Below, piece by piece: positions 25,689 to 34,095 of a stretch of 64,000 nucleotides of DNA. Every line of letters starts with the position of its first letter. Positions within the stretch are counted from its first letter, which is position 1. Source of the DNA: Paenibacillus piri (lineage in GTDB: Bacteria > Bacillota > Bacilli > Paenibacillales > NBRC-103111). The stretch lies in NCBI RefSeq assembly GCF_004354045.1, contig NZ_SMRT01000012.1, positions 62,001 to 126,000 of the forward strand. Reading direction: 5' to 3'. Below the pieces are notes generated by a model. That model saw only the letters and a program-made list of their open reading frames with translations. It had not been told where the DNA came from and made no database searches. Position numbers and translations under genes: made by a program.

Positions 25689-26417
25689 ATGGATAACCTG
25701 CTGTCGATACAACATCTGTCCAAGTCGTTTACTCTGCATAATCTGAACCAACATATTTCTGCCGTTGAAGATATCAGCTTGCATCTCCGGGAAGGGGAAT
25801 TTGTAGGTATTACGGGCAAGAGCGGAAGCGGCAAATCCACCGTCCTGAGGTGCATCTATCGTACGTATCTGCCTCAATCGGGAAACATTTGGTACAATTC
25901 CAAGCAGTTCGGCCTCATTGATCTGGCAGCAGCTTCGGAGAGAACGGTCATTGATTTGCGTAAGTTTGAAATTGGATATGTGTCCCAATTTTTGAACGTC
26001 ATGCCGCGTACGACTGCCAGGGAGCTGGTTCGCGAAGCCATTGTGGAAATGGGACATGATGCGGATTTTGCCGAGGCGGAAACAGTGAAAATGCTGGAGC
26101 ACTTTGAGCTGGACCGCAGCTTATGGAACAGCTATCCGGCCACCTTCTCCGGCGGCGAGAAGCTTAGGCTGAATATAGCGAGAGCAATGGTCAAGCATCC
26201 CAGACTTCTGCTGCTGGACGAACCGACGGCAAGCCTCGATCACGGCTCCAAGCTGAAAGTGAAACAGCTTATTGAACAGCTGATGAAGGAAGGCACAACG
26301 ATGCTGGGCATTTTTCATGACCTGGAATTCATGGATCATTTGTGCAACCGGGAGTATCAAATCAGGGACGGAAAGTTCTACACGGCACAAAAACAGAAAA
26401 ATCTTACAACATCTTAA
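25689..26417 (+). CDS. phnL: C-P lyase ABC-type ATPase PhnL
   Basis: 242 residues: Walker A GKSGSGKST (~41-49), signature FSGGEKLRLNIARAM, Walker B LLLLDEPTASLD. PhnL is the second non-transport ATPase of the core complex and binds on top of PhnK. AAAGGAGGTGATGGC precedes the ATG. It ends the enzymatic half of the locus; the transporter half begins 86 bp later. Confidence 0.92.
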   Translation: MDNLLSIQHLSKSFTLHNLNQHISAVEDISLHLREGEFVGITGKSGSGKSTVLRCIYRTYLPQSGNIWYNSKQFGLIDLAAASERTVIDLRKFEIGYVSQFLNVMPRTTARELVREAIVEMGHDADFAEAETVKMLEHFELDRSLWNSYPATFSGGEKLRLNIARAMVKHPRLLLLDEPTASLDHGSKLKVKQLIEQLMKEGTTMLGIFHDLEFMDHLCNREYQIRDGKFYTAQKQKNLTTS

Positions 26418-26433
26418 AATTGTTCGAACAATT
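26418..26433. other. perfect 16-bp palindrome between phnL and phnD
   Basis: AATTGTTCGAACAATT directly abuts the phnL stop. It has no T-run, so it is either a weak terminator/processing hairpin or an operator for the transporter half of the locus. Confidence 0.55.
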
Positions 26434-26503
26434 AGAAAATAATCGGGATATATACTAAGCTTGATTACACTAAAATAGCGGTTATTCTAGGAGGAGTTTA
26501 AAG

Positions 26504-27562
26504 GTGAAAAAAATTTTGACGCTCATCGTTTCATTATCATTGGTTGCAGTTGCGGCAGGCTGCGGATCGAAAGCCGGCGATGCGCAGACCGCTGCGTCCC
26601 CTGTAAAAACAAAGGAGACGATTACAATTGCCTGGTATCCTAACGAATCCGGTGCGGATTTGAAAAATGCCCGCGATGAGCTGGGAAAAGTCATTGAAAC
26701 CGCAACAGGAAAAAAAGTCGAGCATAAAACGACAACTGATTATACGATAGCCATCGAAGCTATAGCCAGCGGCAACGCTGACGTCGCTTTTATGGGACCG
26801 CAAGGCTACGTCGAAGCTAATGCAAAGAACAAGAAGGTCCAACCGCTGGTCGTGTCGAGCGGAGAGTCGGGAACGTTGGACGACGCCGTTTACTTCAGTT
26901 GGTTGAACGTACGTAAAGGTGAGGAAGATCCGTATAAAAGCGGCAGCGACTATGTCATGGATAATATTGCAGGTAAAAAGTTTTCGTTCGTTTCAAATTC
27001 CTCCACATCCGGATTTAAAGTACCTTCGGCCGGAATCGTAAGCTATTTCAGCAAAAAGGACAAGTTCAAAAACTTGACCCCCGATGATCTGCTTCAAGGC
27101 GGCAAGGACAAGTTTTTCAGCGAGGTGCTGTACGGAGGATCGCATCAAGGCTCCGCTGTCAATTTGTTGACCGGAAAAGCTGATGTAGCGGCTTTCTGCG
27201 ATACTTGCGTGTCCAATTATGTAGAACTGGCTTCGGGAACGGCCAACAAGCCTGGTGCGGTGTATAAAGTGAAGCAAGGCGCAGCCGAACCGTTCAACAC
27301 GCTGATCGGCAAAGAATTTACCGTTATTTCCGTTACTCCAGTGCTCAACTCGCCGTTCGCCATTAATACGGGCACAATCAGCGCAGAAGACCTGAAGAAG
27401 CTGCGGGATGCTTTTACCTCCGATGCTGTAACCAAGAACCCTATGGTTTTCCTGCCCAAAGATTCGAAGGATTCAGGCTTGTTCAAGCAAAAGACTGGAA
27501 AAGAGAAGTTTCTGCCCGTAGAGGACGCTTGGTTCAATCCGGTTAGAGAACTGTCTAAGTGA
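26504..27562 (+). CDS. phnD: phosphonate ABC transporter substrate-binding lipoprotein PhnD
   Basis: 352 residues with a lipoprotein signal: MKKILTLIVSLSLVAVAAGC, acylated Cys20. The mature part is a type-2 binding protein: WYPNESGADLKNARDELGKV, the AIASGNADVAFMGPQGYVEA hinge, ISFVSNSSTSGFKVPS-like segment, SHQGSAVNLLTGKADVAAFC and the FTVISVTPVLNSPFAI strand. It captures phosphonate at the outer membrane-facing side of the cytoplasmic membrane. A GGAGGAG site precedes a GTG start. An inserted repeat begins exactly on its stop codon. Confidence 0.93.
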   Translation: MKKILTLIVSLSLVAVAAGCGSKAGDAQTAASPVKTKETITIAWYPNESGADLKNARDELGKVIETATGKKVEHKTTTDYTIAIEAIASGNADVAFMGPQGYVEANAKNKKVQPLVVSSGESGTLDDAVYFSWLNVRKGEEDPYKSGSDYVMDNIAGKKFSFVSNSSTSGFKVPSAGIVSYFSKKDKFKNLTPDDLLQGGKDKFFSEVLYGGSHQGSAVNLLTGKADVAAFCDTCVSNYVELASGTANKPGAVYKVKQGAAEPFNTLIGKEFTVISVTPVLNSPFAINTGTISAEDLKKLRDAFTSDAVTKNPMVFLPKDSKDSGLFKQKTGKEKFLPVEDAWFNPVRELSK

Positions 27563-27673
27563 ACTCGTTCAGCCTTGCTGAACATCGGGGAATCAGATGG
27601 GGATTCTACCCCACCGATTCAAGGGCCCACCTTAGAGGTGGGGTCTTAACCCGATAAAGTCGTAATCGGATAA
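27559..27673 (+). repeat. hairpin-rich interspersed element, copy 1 (IS200/IS605- or HEARO-like solo element)
   Basis: 115 bp between phnD and phnC, ~90% identical to the reverse complement of 50772-50887. It starts at GTGA (the phnD stop). In order it folds as TTCAGC/GCTGAA; an AATCAG-TGGGG/CCCCA stem; CCCACC/GGTGGG; and CCGAT/ATCGG. In the other copy the third stem is CCTACC/GGTAGG, a compensatory change. Boundaries are where identity stops. No coding capacity. Confidence 0.85.
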
Positions 27674-27716
27674 ATGGTTTAACGTGAACCACAAAAACAT
27701 ATCAAGGGAGTTAACC

Positions 27717-28505
27717 ATGACAACGTTATTGGAATTCAAGCAGGTATCAAAGCAGTACGGCGCGGATACAAGAGCGTTATCAGATGTTAATTTCGCTGTG
27801 AGAGAAGGAGAGTTCCTGTCGATTATCGGACCTTCGGGCGCGGGTAAATCGACTCTCCTTCGCTGTATAAACCGTATGATTGACGCAAGCAGCGGAGAGA
27901 TCATTTTTGATGGCGCAAACATAATGGGCTTTAACAGGAGCGAATTGAAACGGCTGCGAACCCGGATGGGGATGGTTTTTCAGCACTACAATTTGGTGAA
28001 CAGGCTGACCGTGATCGAAAATGTCCTTCATGGTCGGCTTGGGTATAAGTCCACTCTGGAAGGCGTTCTCGGATTTTACACCAAGGAAGAGAAGCGGCAG
28101 GCCTACGCCATATTAAAGATTCTTGGACTGGAAGACCAGGTGTACAAACGATGCGATCAGCTGAGCGGCGGACAAAAGCAGAGGGTAGGGATCGCCAGAG
28201 CCCTTGTTCAAGACCCTAAAATGCTGCTTTGCGACGAGCCAATCGCTTCCTTGGATCCGAACGCCTCCAAAATCATTATGGATCATTTGCGAGGTATCTC
28301 TTCCAACATGGGAATCACGGTTATTGTTAATCTGCACCAGGTTGAGGTAGCGCTTAAATATTCAGATCGGATCATCGGTGTGAACAAAGGAAGCATCGTT
28401 TATGACGGCCCCCCGGCAGGAATCAATCGCGAGCAGCTGTCCAGAATCTATGGCTCGAAGCCGGATGACCTTGAAGAAGAGATGGAGGGTCAAAATGCGG
28501 GATAA
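27717..28505 (+). CDS. phnC: phosphonate ABC transporter ATPase PhnC
   Basis: 262 residues: Walker A GPSGAGKST (~39-47), signature LSGGQKQRVGIARAL, Walker B MLLCDEPIASLDP. It energises phosphonate import together with the two PhnE permeases. AAGGGAG is 6 nt upstream of ATG 27717. The inserted repeat lies in the leader between phnD and this gene. The 3' end overlaps phnE by 11 bp. Confidence 0.93.
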   Translation: MTTLLEFKQVSKQYGADTRALSDVNFAVREGEFLSIIGPSGAGKSTLLRCINRMIDASSGEIIFDGANIMGFNRSELKRLRTRMGMVFQHYNLVNRLTVIENVLHGRLGYKSTLEGVLGFYTKEEKRQAYAILKILGLEDQVYKRCDQLSGGQKQRVGIARALVQDPKMLLCDEPIASLDPNASKIIMDHLRGISSNMGITVIVNLHQVEVALKYSDRIIGVNKGSIVYDGPPAGINREQLSRIYGSKPDDLEEEMEGQNAG

Positions 28506-29280
28506 TTTCTTTGCCAGAAAGAGAATGAACACGCTGCTCTTCTGTACATTATTAATGGCAGTCACATTAATTGCTATCATCATTACCGACTATAATGTAA
28601 TCAAAGGCTTCACCTCTATTCCGAAAGCTGCCGAGTGGGCTCTCAGCAATTTTTATCCTAATGAAAAAGCTCTGAAACGGCTTCCCGCCATATTCAGCAG
28701 CATGACCGAGACGATACTCGTTTCCATAGCGTCAACCGCCGTTGCAGCCATATTCGCAATGCTGTTTGCTATCGCAGGCTCCCAAACGACGGGTGTAGGG
28801 GGAGTCATTAGTTTTATAAGCCGATCGATCGCGACTTTATTTCGCAACATTGATGTAGCCGCTTGGTCGATGATTCTGCTGCTTTCCTTCGGGCAAAGCG
28901 TGCTGACCGGGTATTTCGCGCTCTTCTTCGGCTCTTTCGGTTTTTTGACGCGCGCCTTCATGGAGTCGATCGATGAAGTTAGCAATAGCTCTGTAGAGGC
29001 GCTGAGAGCGACGGGAGCGGGTTACTTTTCCATCATTTTTCAATCGGTGATTCCTTCCAGTATCCCTCAGCTGCTCAGCTGGATCTTGTTTATGGTGGAA
29101 ACAAACATTCGCCATGCCACATTGATCGGCATTTTGACCGGAACAGGTATCGGGTTTCTTTTCAGCTTGTATTACAAAAGTTTGAATTACAGCTCCGCGT
29201 CCTTGGTTGTCATTGTCATCGTCATTGCAATTTTGTTCATAGAAGCCGTTTCGAACTATGTCAGGAAGGTGATTTTGTAA
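28495..29280 (+). CDS. phnE: phosphonate ABC transporter permease PhnE (first copy)
   Basis: 261 residues with ~6 membrane helices. The EAA loop is EALRATGAGYFSIIFQSVIP. ATG 28495 overlaps the phnC stop region, with GATGGAGGGT upstream; longer in-frame starts inside phnC are rejected. It forms a heterodimer with the following paralogue. Confidence 0.92.
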   Translation: MRDNFFARKRMNTLLFCTLLMAVTLIAIIITDYNVIKGFTSIPKAAEWALSNFYPNEKALKRLPAIFSSMTETILVSIASTAVAAIFAMLFAIAGSQTTGVGGVISFISRSIATLFRNIDVAAWSMILLLSFGQSVLTGYFALFFGSFGFLTRAFMESIDEVSNSSVEALRATGAGYFSIIFQSVIPSSIPQLLSWILFMVETNIRHATLIGILTGTGIGFLFSLYYKSLNYSSASLVVIVIVIAILFIEAVSNYVRKVIL

Positions 29281-29281
29281 A

Positions 29282-30151
29282 ATGGGACTTCAAGAAACGA
29301 TAAAAGCCGTCTATGACAAAGACACCGATCTAAAGACGACATTGGACGAACGGATGAAGGCGAAGCCCTTCAACAAACAAGCGATGGCAATCAGACTCAC
29401 TTTGACCGCTTTGGCCATCTTAACGTTATATGGATTCGCAACTTTTGACTATAAGGACATTCAATTGCTGGATGCCGTCTATTCAATGGCCATTACCGTC
29501 AAAACGATGTTCTTCCAGCCAAGTATAAATCACTTTACTTTTGGAGACGGGCTTAAGCAGGTGAGCATAACGCTTGGCCTGGCGTTTCTGACAACGCTGT
29601 TCGGCTCGTTCGTCGCCTTGTTCCTTAGCTTATTGGCTGCCCGCAATCTCTCCGATCCCAGGCTTTCGATTGTAATTAAGGGCGGAGTCGCGTTTATTAG
29701 AGCGGTCCCAACCGTTTTATGGGTTTTAATTTTTGCGGTTGCAGCGGGACTCGGAAGTGTTGCAGCGGTAATTGGCATGACCTTTCATTCCGTCAGCTAT
29801 CTTGTTAAAGCTTACTCCGAGTCATTCGAGGAACTGGACAAGGGGGTTATCGAAGCTTTGAAGGCAAGCGGCGCCAATTGGTGGCAAATCGTGTTTCAAG
29901 CCGTTATTCCGTCGTCCGTCACGTATTTGATTTCATGGACTTTCATGCGCTTTGAGATCAATTTTGCCGTTGCCGTGGCCATGGGAGCCGCAGCAGGCGC
30001 AGGAGGCATCGGATATGACATGTTTATGGCCAGTTCCTTTTATTATGATGTCAGGGAGATCGGGGCCATTACGTATTTCATCCTTGTATTTGCCATCCTG
30101 CTTGAAATTATGGCAGGGAGAATCAAGAAGAAATTAAAGGTTCATGATTGA
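29282..30151 (+). CDS. phnE: phosphonate ABC transporter permease PhnE (second copy)
   Basis: 289 residues, ~6 membrane helices, longer N-terminal cytosolic segment. The EAA loop is EALKASGANWWQIVFQAVIP. It begins one base after the first phnE stop. Two different phnE genes side by side are common in Firmicutes. The last codons overlap a 41-codon frame (30144). Confidence 0.92.
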   Translation: MGLQETIKAVYDKDTDLKTTLDERMKAKPFNKQAMAIRLTLTALAILTLYGFATFDYKDIQLLDAVYSMAITVKTMFFQPSINHFTFGDGLKQVSITLGLAFLTTLFGSFVALFLSLLAARNLSDPRLSIVIKGGVAFIRAVPTVLWVLIFAVAAGLGSVAAVIGMTFHSVSYLVKAYSESFEELDKGVIEALKASGANWWQIVFQAVIPSSVTYLISWTFMRFEINFAVAVAMGAAAGAGGIGYDMFMASSFYYDVREIGAITYFILVFAILLEIMAGRIKKKLKVHD

Positions 30152-30269
30152 ACGTGGTACCGACATGGAACCGACAAATGCAAGTCTTGTCGACAGGCGC
30201 GTCACAGCTTATTTAAAGCGCGTACATCATTTAAGCGTGGAGCTGCCGAGATATTATGATTACCAATAA
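30144..30269 (+). CDS. possible 41-residue small protein overlapping phnE
   Basis: ATG overlaps the phnE stop (ATGATTGA), so translational coupling is possible; an AAGG lies 5 nt upstream. The product begins MIERGTDMEPTNASLVDRRV and ends SVELPRYYDYQ; it is charged and has no membrane helix. The frame ends just before the operon terminator. No family recognised; it could be a chance frame. Confidence 0.35.
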   Translation: MIERGTDMEPTNASLVDRRVTAYLKRVHHLSVELPRYYDYQ

Positions 30270-30271
30270 AC

Positions 30272-30316
30272 AAAACCGGTCTAACACTTTATTTTCGTGT
30301 TGTGACCGGTTTTTGC
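30272..30316 (+). terminator. terminator of the phn transporter operon
   Basis: AAAACCGGTC-TAACAC (30272-30287) pairs with GTGTT-TGACCGGTTTT (30297-30314) with small bulges, ending in TTTTT. It shares the core AACACTTT...GTGTTG with the terminator at 44692. Confidence 0.88.
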
Positions 30317-30384
30317 TTTCGCGTGCAGATAAAGGCTTAAACGGGGTATAATGGTACGTATATGAAATCGGGAGCTGGATAGGA

Positions 30385-31074
30385 ATGAAGCGTATTACGA
30401 TATTGATCGCGGACGACGAGGCGGAAATTGCGGATCTGATTGCGATGCATTTAGAAAAAGAAGGCTATTATACGATCAAAGTATCGGATGGGGCAGCGGC
30501 GGTTCATGCGGTACAATCCCATTCGATCGATTTGGCAATTTTGGATATCATGATGCCTAAGCTGGACGGCCATGAAGTAACCCGTCAAATCCGGGAGCAG
30601 CATCGGATGCCGATCATTTTCTTGAGCGCGAAAACGTCGGATCTGGATAAAATTACAGGGCTTGTCATAGGAGCCGACGATTATTTGACCAAACCGTTTA
30701 ACCCGATGGAATTGGTTGCCCGGGTGAATGCCCAGCTCCGTCGCTCCATGTATTTGAATCAGCCTTCAACGGAAAATAAATCGGTTCTGGAAGCCGGCGG
30801 CTTGATTATCGATCCGGATAGGCACACGGTTGTTCAATACGGCCGAACCGTCGAGCTGACGCCCAAAGAATTCGATATTTTATATCTGCTAGCCTGTCAT
30901 CCGAGCAAAGTGTTCAGTGCGGAACATATATTCCAGCACGTATGGGGCGAATCCTATTATGAGAGCGGAAATACGGTCATGGTGCATATCCGCACGCTTC
31001 GGAAAAAGCTTGGCGACGATAAGAACAAATATATCAAAACGGTATGGGGAGTAGGGTATACGTTCAATGGCTAA
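30385..31074 (+). CDS. OmpR-family response regulator, VanR-like
   Basis: 229 residues. Receiver with acidic pair DDE (10-12), phospho-acceptor Asp54 (LAILDIMMPKLDG) and Lys in YLTKPFNP; C-terminal winged helix with RTVELTPKEFDILYLLACHP and NTVMVHIRTLRKKLGDDKNK. It is closest in style to VanR/VanR-like regulators of cell-wall modifying genes. It overlaps the kinase gene by 8 bp. A -10-like TATAAT is at 30347. Confidence 0.9.
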   Translation: MKRITILIADDEAEIADLIAMHLEKEGYYTIKVSDGAAAVHAVQSHSIDLAILDIMMPKLDGHEVTRQIREQHRMPIIFLSAKTSDLDKITGLVIGADDYLTKPFNPMELVARVNAQLRRSMYLNQPSTENKSVLEAGGLIIDPDRHTVVQYGRTVELTPKEFDILYLLACHPSKVFSAEHIFQHVWGESYYESGNTVMVHIRTLRKKLGDDKNKYIKTVWGVGYTFNG

Positions 31075-32161
31075 AATAATACGAAGCTTTCGGTTGAGAA
31101 TGATCGTGCTGTTCGGGCTCAGCATGCTCGCTTCCGGTATCCTTACGTACTTTTTGTATAAAGGCCTTCAGCTGTACTATCATGAGTATGCCCGGCCGGG
31201 AGATGCTGTGGTTCAACTGCGCTACTTCATAAACCGTGTCGGGGACGTTAATTTTTTTATGATCGTGTTTGTCCCGCTGGCGATATTATTTTTCTTTTTA
31301 TTGACCAAGCCTTACGCAGCGTATTTCGATAACATTTCCAAAGGCATTCACAGACTTGCCGTCGGCGACTTCACTTCCCGGGTGGAGCTCCACTCCAACG
31401 ACGAATTCCAGGACATTGCGGAAGACATTAACCGGGCCGGCGAAAAATTGAAAAAAGCCGTCGAGCGGGGAGATTTCGCAGAAAGCAGCAAGGATCAGCT
31501 TGTATTGAATTTGGCTCATGATTTGCGTACGCCGCTGACATCCGTTTTGGGATATTTGGATTTCATTCTGACGAACGATCATTTGACGGAAGATCAAGCC
31601 CGGCATTATGCAACGATTGCATATACGAAGTCGCGGCGGCTGGAAAAACTGATCGAAGAACTGTTCGAAATCACGAGAATGAATTACGGCATGCTTGCGG
31701 TGGAAAAAAAGCCGATCGATTTAAGCGAGCTGCTGAACCAATTGAACGAGGAGCTTTATCCCATTTTTGAGAAAAATAATTTGACCGCCAGATTGAATGT
31801 TCCTCCGCATATTGTGATTTCAGGTGAAGGGGAGCTATTGGCGCGCGTGTTTGAAAATCTGCTGACGAACGCAGCCCGATATGGAAAGGATGGGCAGTAT
31901 GTCGATATCAGCTGCAGTCTCGAGGGCTCCGATGCAGTCGTTCAAGTAATCAATTACGGTCATGCGATTCCGCAGGAAGAACTGCCTTATCTCTTCGAGA
32001 TGTTCTACACCGGGGATCACGCCCGGACTTATCAGGGGGACAGCACAGGCCTCGGCTTGTTCATCGCCAAAAACATCGTGGAGCGGCACAACGGAACGAT
32101 ATCCGTCGAAAGCGGCTTGATTTGTACTGTTTTTGAAGTGCGTTTACCGCTTCAGGTCTGA
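31067..32161 (+). CDS. sensor histidine kinase, VanS-like
   Basis: 364 residues. Two membrane helices (~12-32 and ~62-80) flank a short ~30-residue extracellular loop; HAMP (~82-134); HisKA with His151 (NLAHDLRTPLTSVLGY); HATPase (N-box FENLLTNAARYG, G-box STGLGLFIAKNIV). Such short-loop VanS-type kinases sense envelope stress or glycopeptides. Its partner is the preceding regulator, and the following VanY-like peptidase is the likely output. Confidence 0.9.
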   Translation: MAKIIRSFRLRMIVLFGLSMLASGILTYFLYKGLQLYYHEYARPGDAVVQLRYFINRVGDVNFFMIVFVPLAILFFFLLTKPYAAYFDNISKGIHRLAVGDFTSRVELHSNDEFQDIAEDINRAGEKLKKAVERGDFAESSKDQLVLNLAHDLRTPLTSVLGYLDFILTNDHLTEDQARHYATIAYTKSRRLEKLIEELFEITRMNYGMLAVEKKPIDLSELLNQLNEELYPIFEKNNLTARLNVPPHIVISGEGELLARVFENLLTNAARYGKDGQYVDISCSLEGSDAVVQVINYGHAIPQEELPYLFEMFYTGDHARTYQGDSTGLGLFIAKNIVERHNGTISVESGLICTVFEVRLPLQV

Positions 32162-32250
32162 AGTTTAAGAAAAACTTTAGATTTGCCCCGCTTCTTTTTA
32201 AACAATTTGTCCTAGCCTAGAGGAACATAAGGTTAAGGAGGAAGCTGAGT

Positions 32251-33093
32251 TTGAAGAAGTGGTTATGTTTGTTCGTTTTATTGCTGCTGCTGGGCTGCGA
32301 ATCCGTTCAACCGAAGCCGGAGGTTTCCATCGATGTTCAGAAGAAAGCGGAAGCAGCCAAAAACAATACAAAAATCAATGTGGCTAAAGATCAGATTTAC
32401 AAAGGAAATTTGGTATTGGTCAACAAGGAGTACCCGGTCCATCCCGGGAGCGTCGAACCTGACATCGTTCGTTTGGCTCAGCATAAAGAGCTGGTGACGG
32501 GCTTCGGGCTGCTGGATAACACGATTCAGCTGCCCCGAAGTGTAGTGCAGAGCTTTATAACGATGATCCAGGCTGCGGGCAAGGATGGAGTCAATCATTT
32601 TATGATCAGCAGCGGTTATCGGGATGATGCGGAGCAGCGCAAGCTTTACAAGGAAATGGGAGCCGATTATGCTCTGCCAGCGGGCCACAGCGAGCATAAC
32701 CTCGGTTTATCTCTGGATATCGGATCCACCCTCAAAGAAATGAATCAAGCTCCCGAAGGAGCATGGTTGAAAAAGAATGCATGGAAATACGGATTTATTT
32801 TACGTTATCCGAAGGACAAAACCGCGATTACGGGCATTCAATATGAACCTTGGCATTTTCGCTACGTTGGTTTGCCGCACAGCGGGATTATGGAGGATAA
32901 CGATTTCACATTGGAAGAATACTTGGATTATTTGAAAGAGCAAAAGTCCATTTTGGTGAAAGTAGACGGCAAGCAGTATGAGATTTTATATGAACCCGTT
33001 TCCCGAAGCGCGACGATTCAGGTGCCAGCCAATCGTCGCTATAAGATATCCGGAAACAATATCGATGGCGTAATTGTAACCGTTCAGCTTTGA
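32251..33093 (+). CDS. VanY-type D-Ala-D-Ala carboxypeptidase lipoprotein
   Basis: 280 residues. Signal MKKWLCLFVLLLLLGC with acylated Cys16. Peptidase M15B domain: SGYRDDAEQRKLY, zinc ligands in SEHNLGLSLDIG and EPWHFRYVG. It trims the terminal D-Ala from peptidoglycan stem peptides. The start is TTG behind AAGGAGG. With the VanR/VanS-like pair it forms a three-gene module without vanH/A/X, so it does not by itself imply vancomycin resistance. Confidence 0.88.
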   Translation: MKKWLCLFVLLLLLGCESVQPKPEVSIDVQKKAEAAKNNTKINVAKDQIYKGNLVLVNKEYPVHPGSVEPDIVRLAQHKELVTGFGLLDNTIQLPRSVVQSFITMIQAAGKDGVNHFMISSGYRDDAEQRKLYKEMGADYALPAGHSEHNLGLSLDIGSTLKEMNQAPEGAWLKKNAWKYGFILRYPKDKTAITGIQYEPWHFRYVGLPHSGIMEDNDFTLEEYLDYLKEQKSILVKVDGKQYEILYEPVSRSATIQVPANRRYKISGNNIDGVIVTVQL

Positions 33094-33105
33094 GCTTGGT
33101 GTCCT

Positions 33106-33975
33106 TCACCGGTTGGAAAAATATTCGATGACAAAGTCGCGAAATTTGCGAGCCGCCATGGACAAGTATCGTTTCTCCGACCAAATGATCCGATAGTCGC
33201 GCTGACAGACAGGATATTCGATAGGCAGCAGAACAATCCCCGTGTCTTCTTCGCTCTTGCATCCGAATAGCGCAACGCCGAGCCCGGAGCGGACCAGACT
33301 GACCATAGCGCCGGGTTCGTCTACCTGGCAGACGAATTTCGGCGACATTCCGGCCTCCCGAAAAAACAATTCGTTCATTTTTTGAAAAACAAAGCTTTCC
33401 TTGTACCCGATAAACGGTTCTTCGGCCGCTTCGCTAAGACGAACGGCATGGCGGCTTGCCAAACGGTGCTCGCGGGGAACCGCCAAATATAATTGCTCCT
33501 TCAGCACAGTCACATGCGCAATGCCCGGATATTCAAGCGGCATCGCCGTAAAGCCGATATCGACCGCTCCGGCTTCGATTAATTGCGTAATTTCTTCGGT
33601 CGAGGCCTGCGTAATTTGCATATTGACGTTTGGATGAAGCGAAAGAAATTCGCCCAACGGCTCCGATAGACGAGCCAAGGTCAAAGTCGTCAAATGAATG
33701 CTCCCATGCTCCAGGCCGGCCAGCTCGAGAACCTCCTTCCGCCCGTCCTCCAACAGCGCAAGCGCGGCTTCCACTTTGTTCAAGAACGCTCTGCCGAACG
33801 GATTCAATCGAATCCGCCCGCCTTGCCGGTCAAACAGCGGCACCCCCACATGCTCCTCCAATCGGGCGATCGTCTTGCTTAGAGCAGGCTGAGCGATCCG
33901 TAGCTCCTGGGCCGCCCGCGTCATATGCTCCAGTCTGGCAACCGTTCGAAAATATTGCAATTGCAGCAGCTCCAT
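33106..33975 (-). CDS. LysR-family transcriptional regulator
   Basis: 289 residues: HTH MELLQLQYFRTVARLEHMTR, AAQELRIAQPALSKTIARLE, and a periplasmic-binding-like co-inducer domain ending YRIIWSEKRYLSMAARKFRD. The ATG follows AAGGGGGGAG by 5 nt. It is divergent from the quinone reductase/FMN reductase pair, with a perfect 22-bp palindrome in between, so it probably controls them and itself. Confidence 0.92.
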   Translation of the reverse strand: MELLQLQYFRTVARLEHMTRAAQELRIAQPALSKTIARLEEHVGVPLFDRQGGRIRLNPFGRAFLNKVEAALALLEDGRKEVLELAGLEHGSIHLTTLTLARLSEPLGEFLSLHPNVNMQITQASTEEITQLIEAGAVDIGFTAMPLEYPGIAHVTVLKEQLYLAVPREHRLASRHAVRLSEAAEEPFIGYKESFVFQKMNELFFREAGMSPKFVCQVDEPGAMVSLVRSGLGVALFGCKSEEDTGIVLLPIEYPVCQRDYRIIWSEKRYLSMAARKFRDFVIEYFSNR

Positions 33976-33991
33976 ACGTTCTCCCCCCTTA

Positions 33992-34013
33992 ATCATATAC
34001 TGCAGTATATGAT
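33992..34013. promoter_or_regulatory. perfect 22-bp palindrome, probable LysR operator
   Basis: ATCATATACTG pairs with CAGTATATGAT with no spacer. It contains the T-N11-A LysR pattern and lies 16 bp upstream of the lysR start codon and 82 bp before the divergent oxidoreductase. Confidence 0.75.
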
Positions 34014-34095
34014 CTATATAGCTTAATATATATTTTTATTTATTGCAGATCAATTATAAAATGAATCTCATCTAAACAAGAAAGAGGGTAATGAG

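Noticed and set aside
30385..33093. Vancomycin resistance cluster
   Set aside because: No vanH, D-Ala-D-Lac ligase or vanX is present; regulator, kinase and carboxypeptidase alone do not support resistance.
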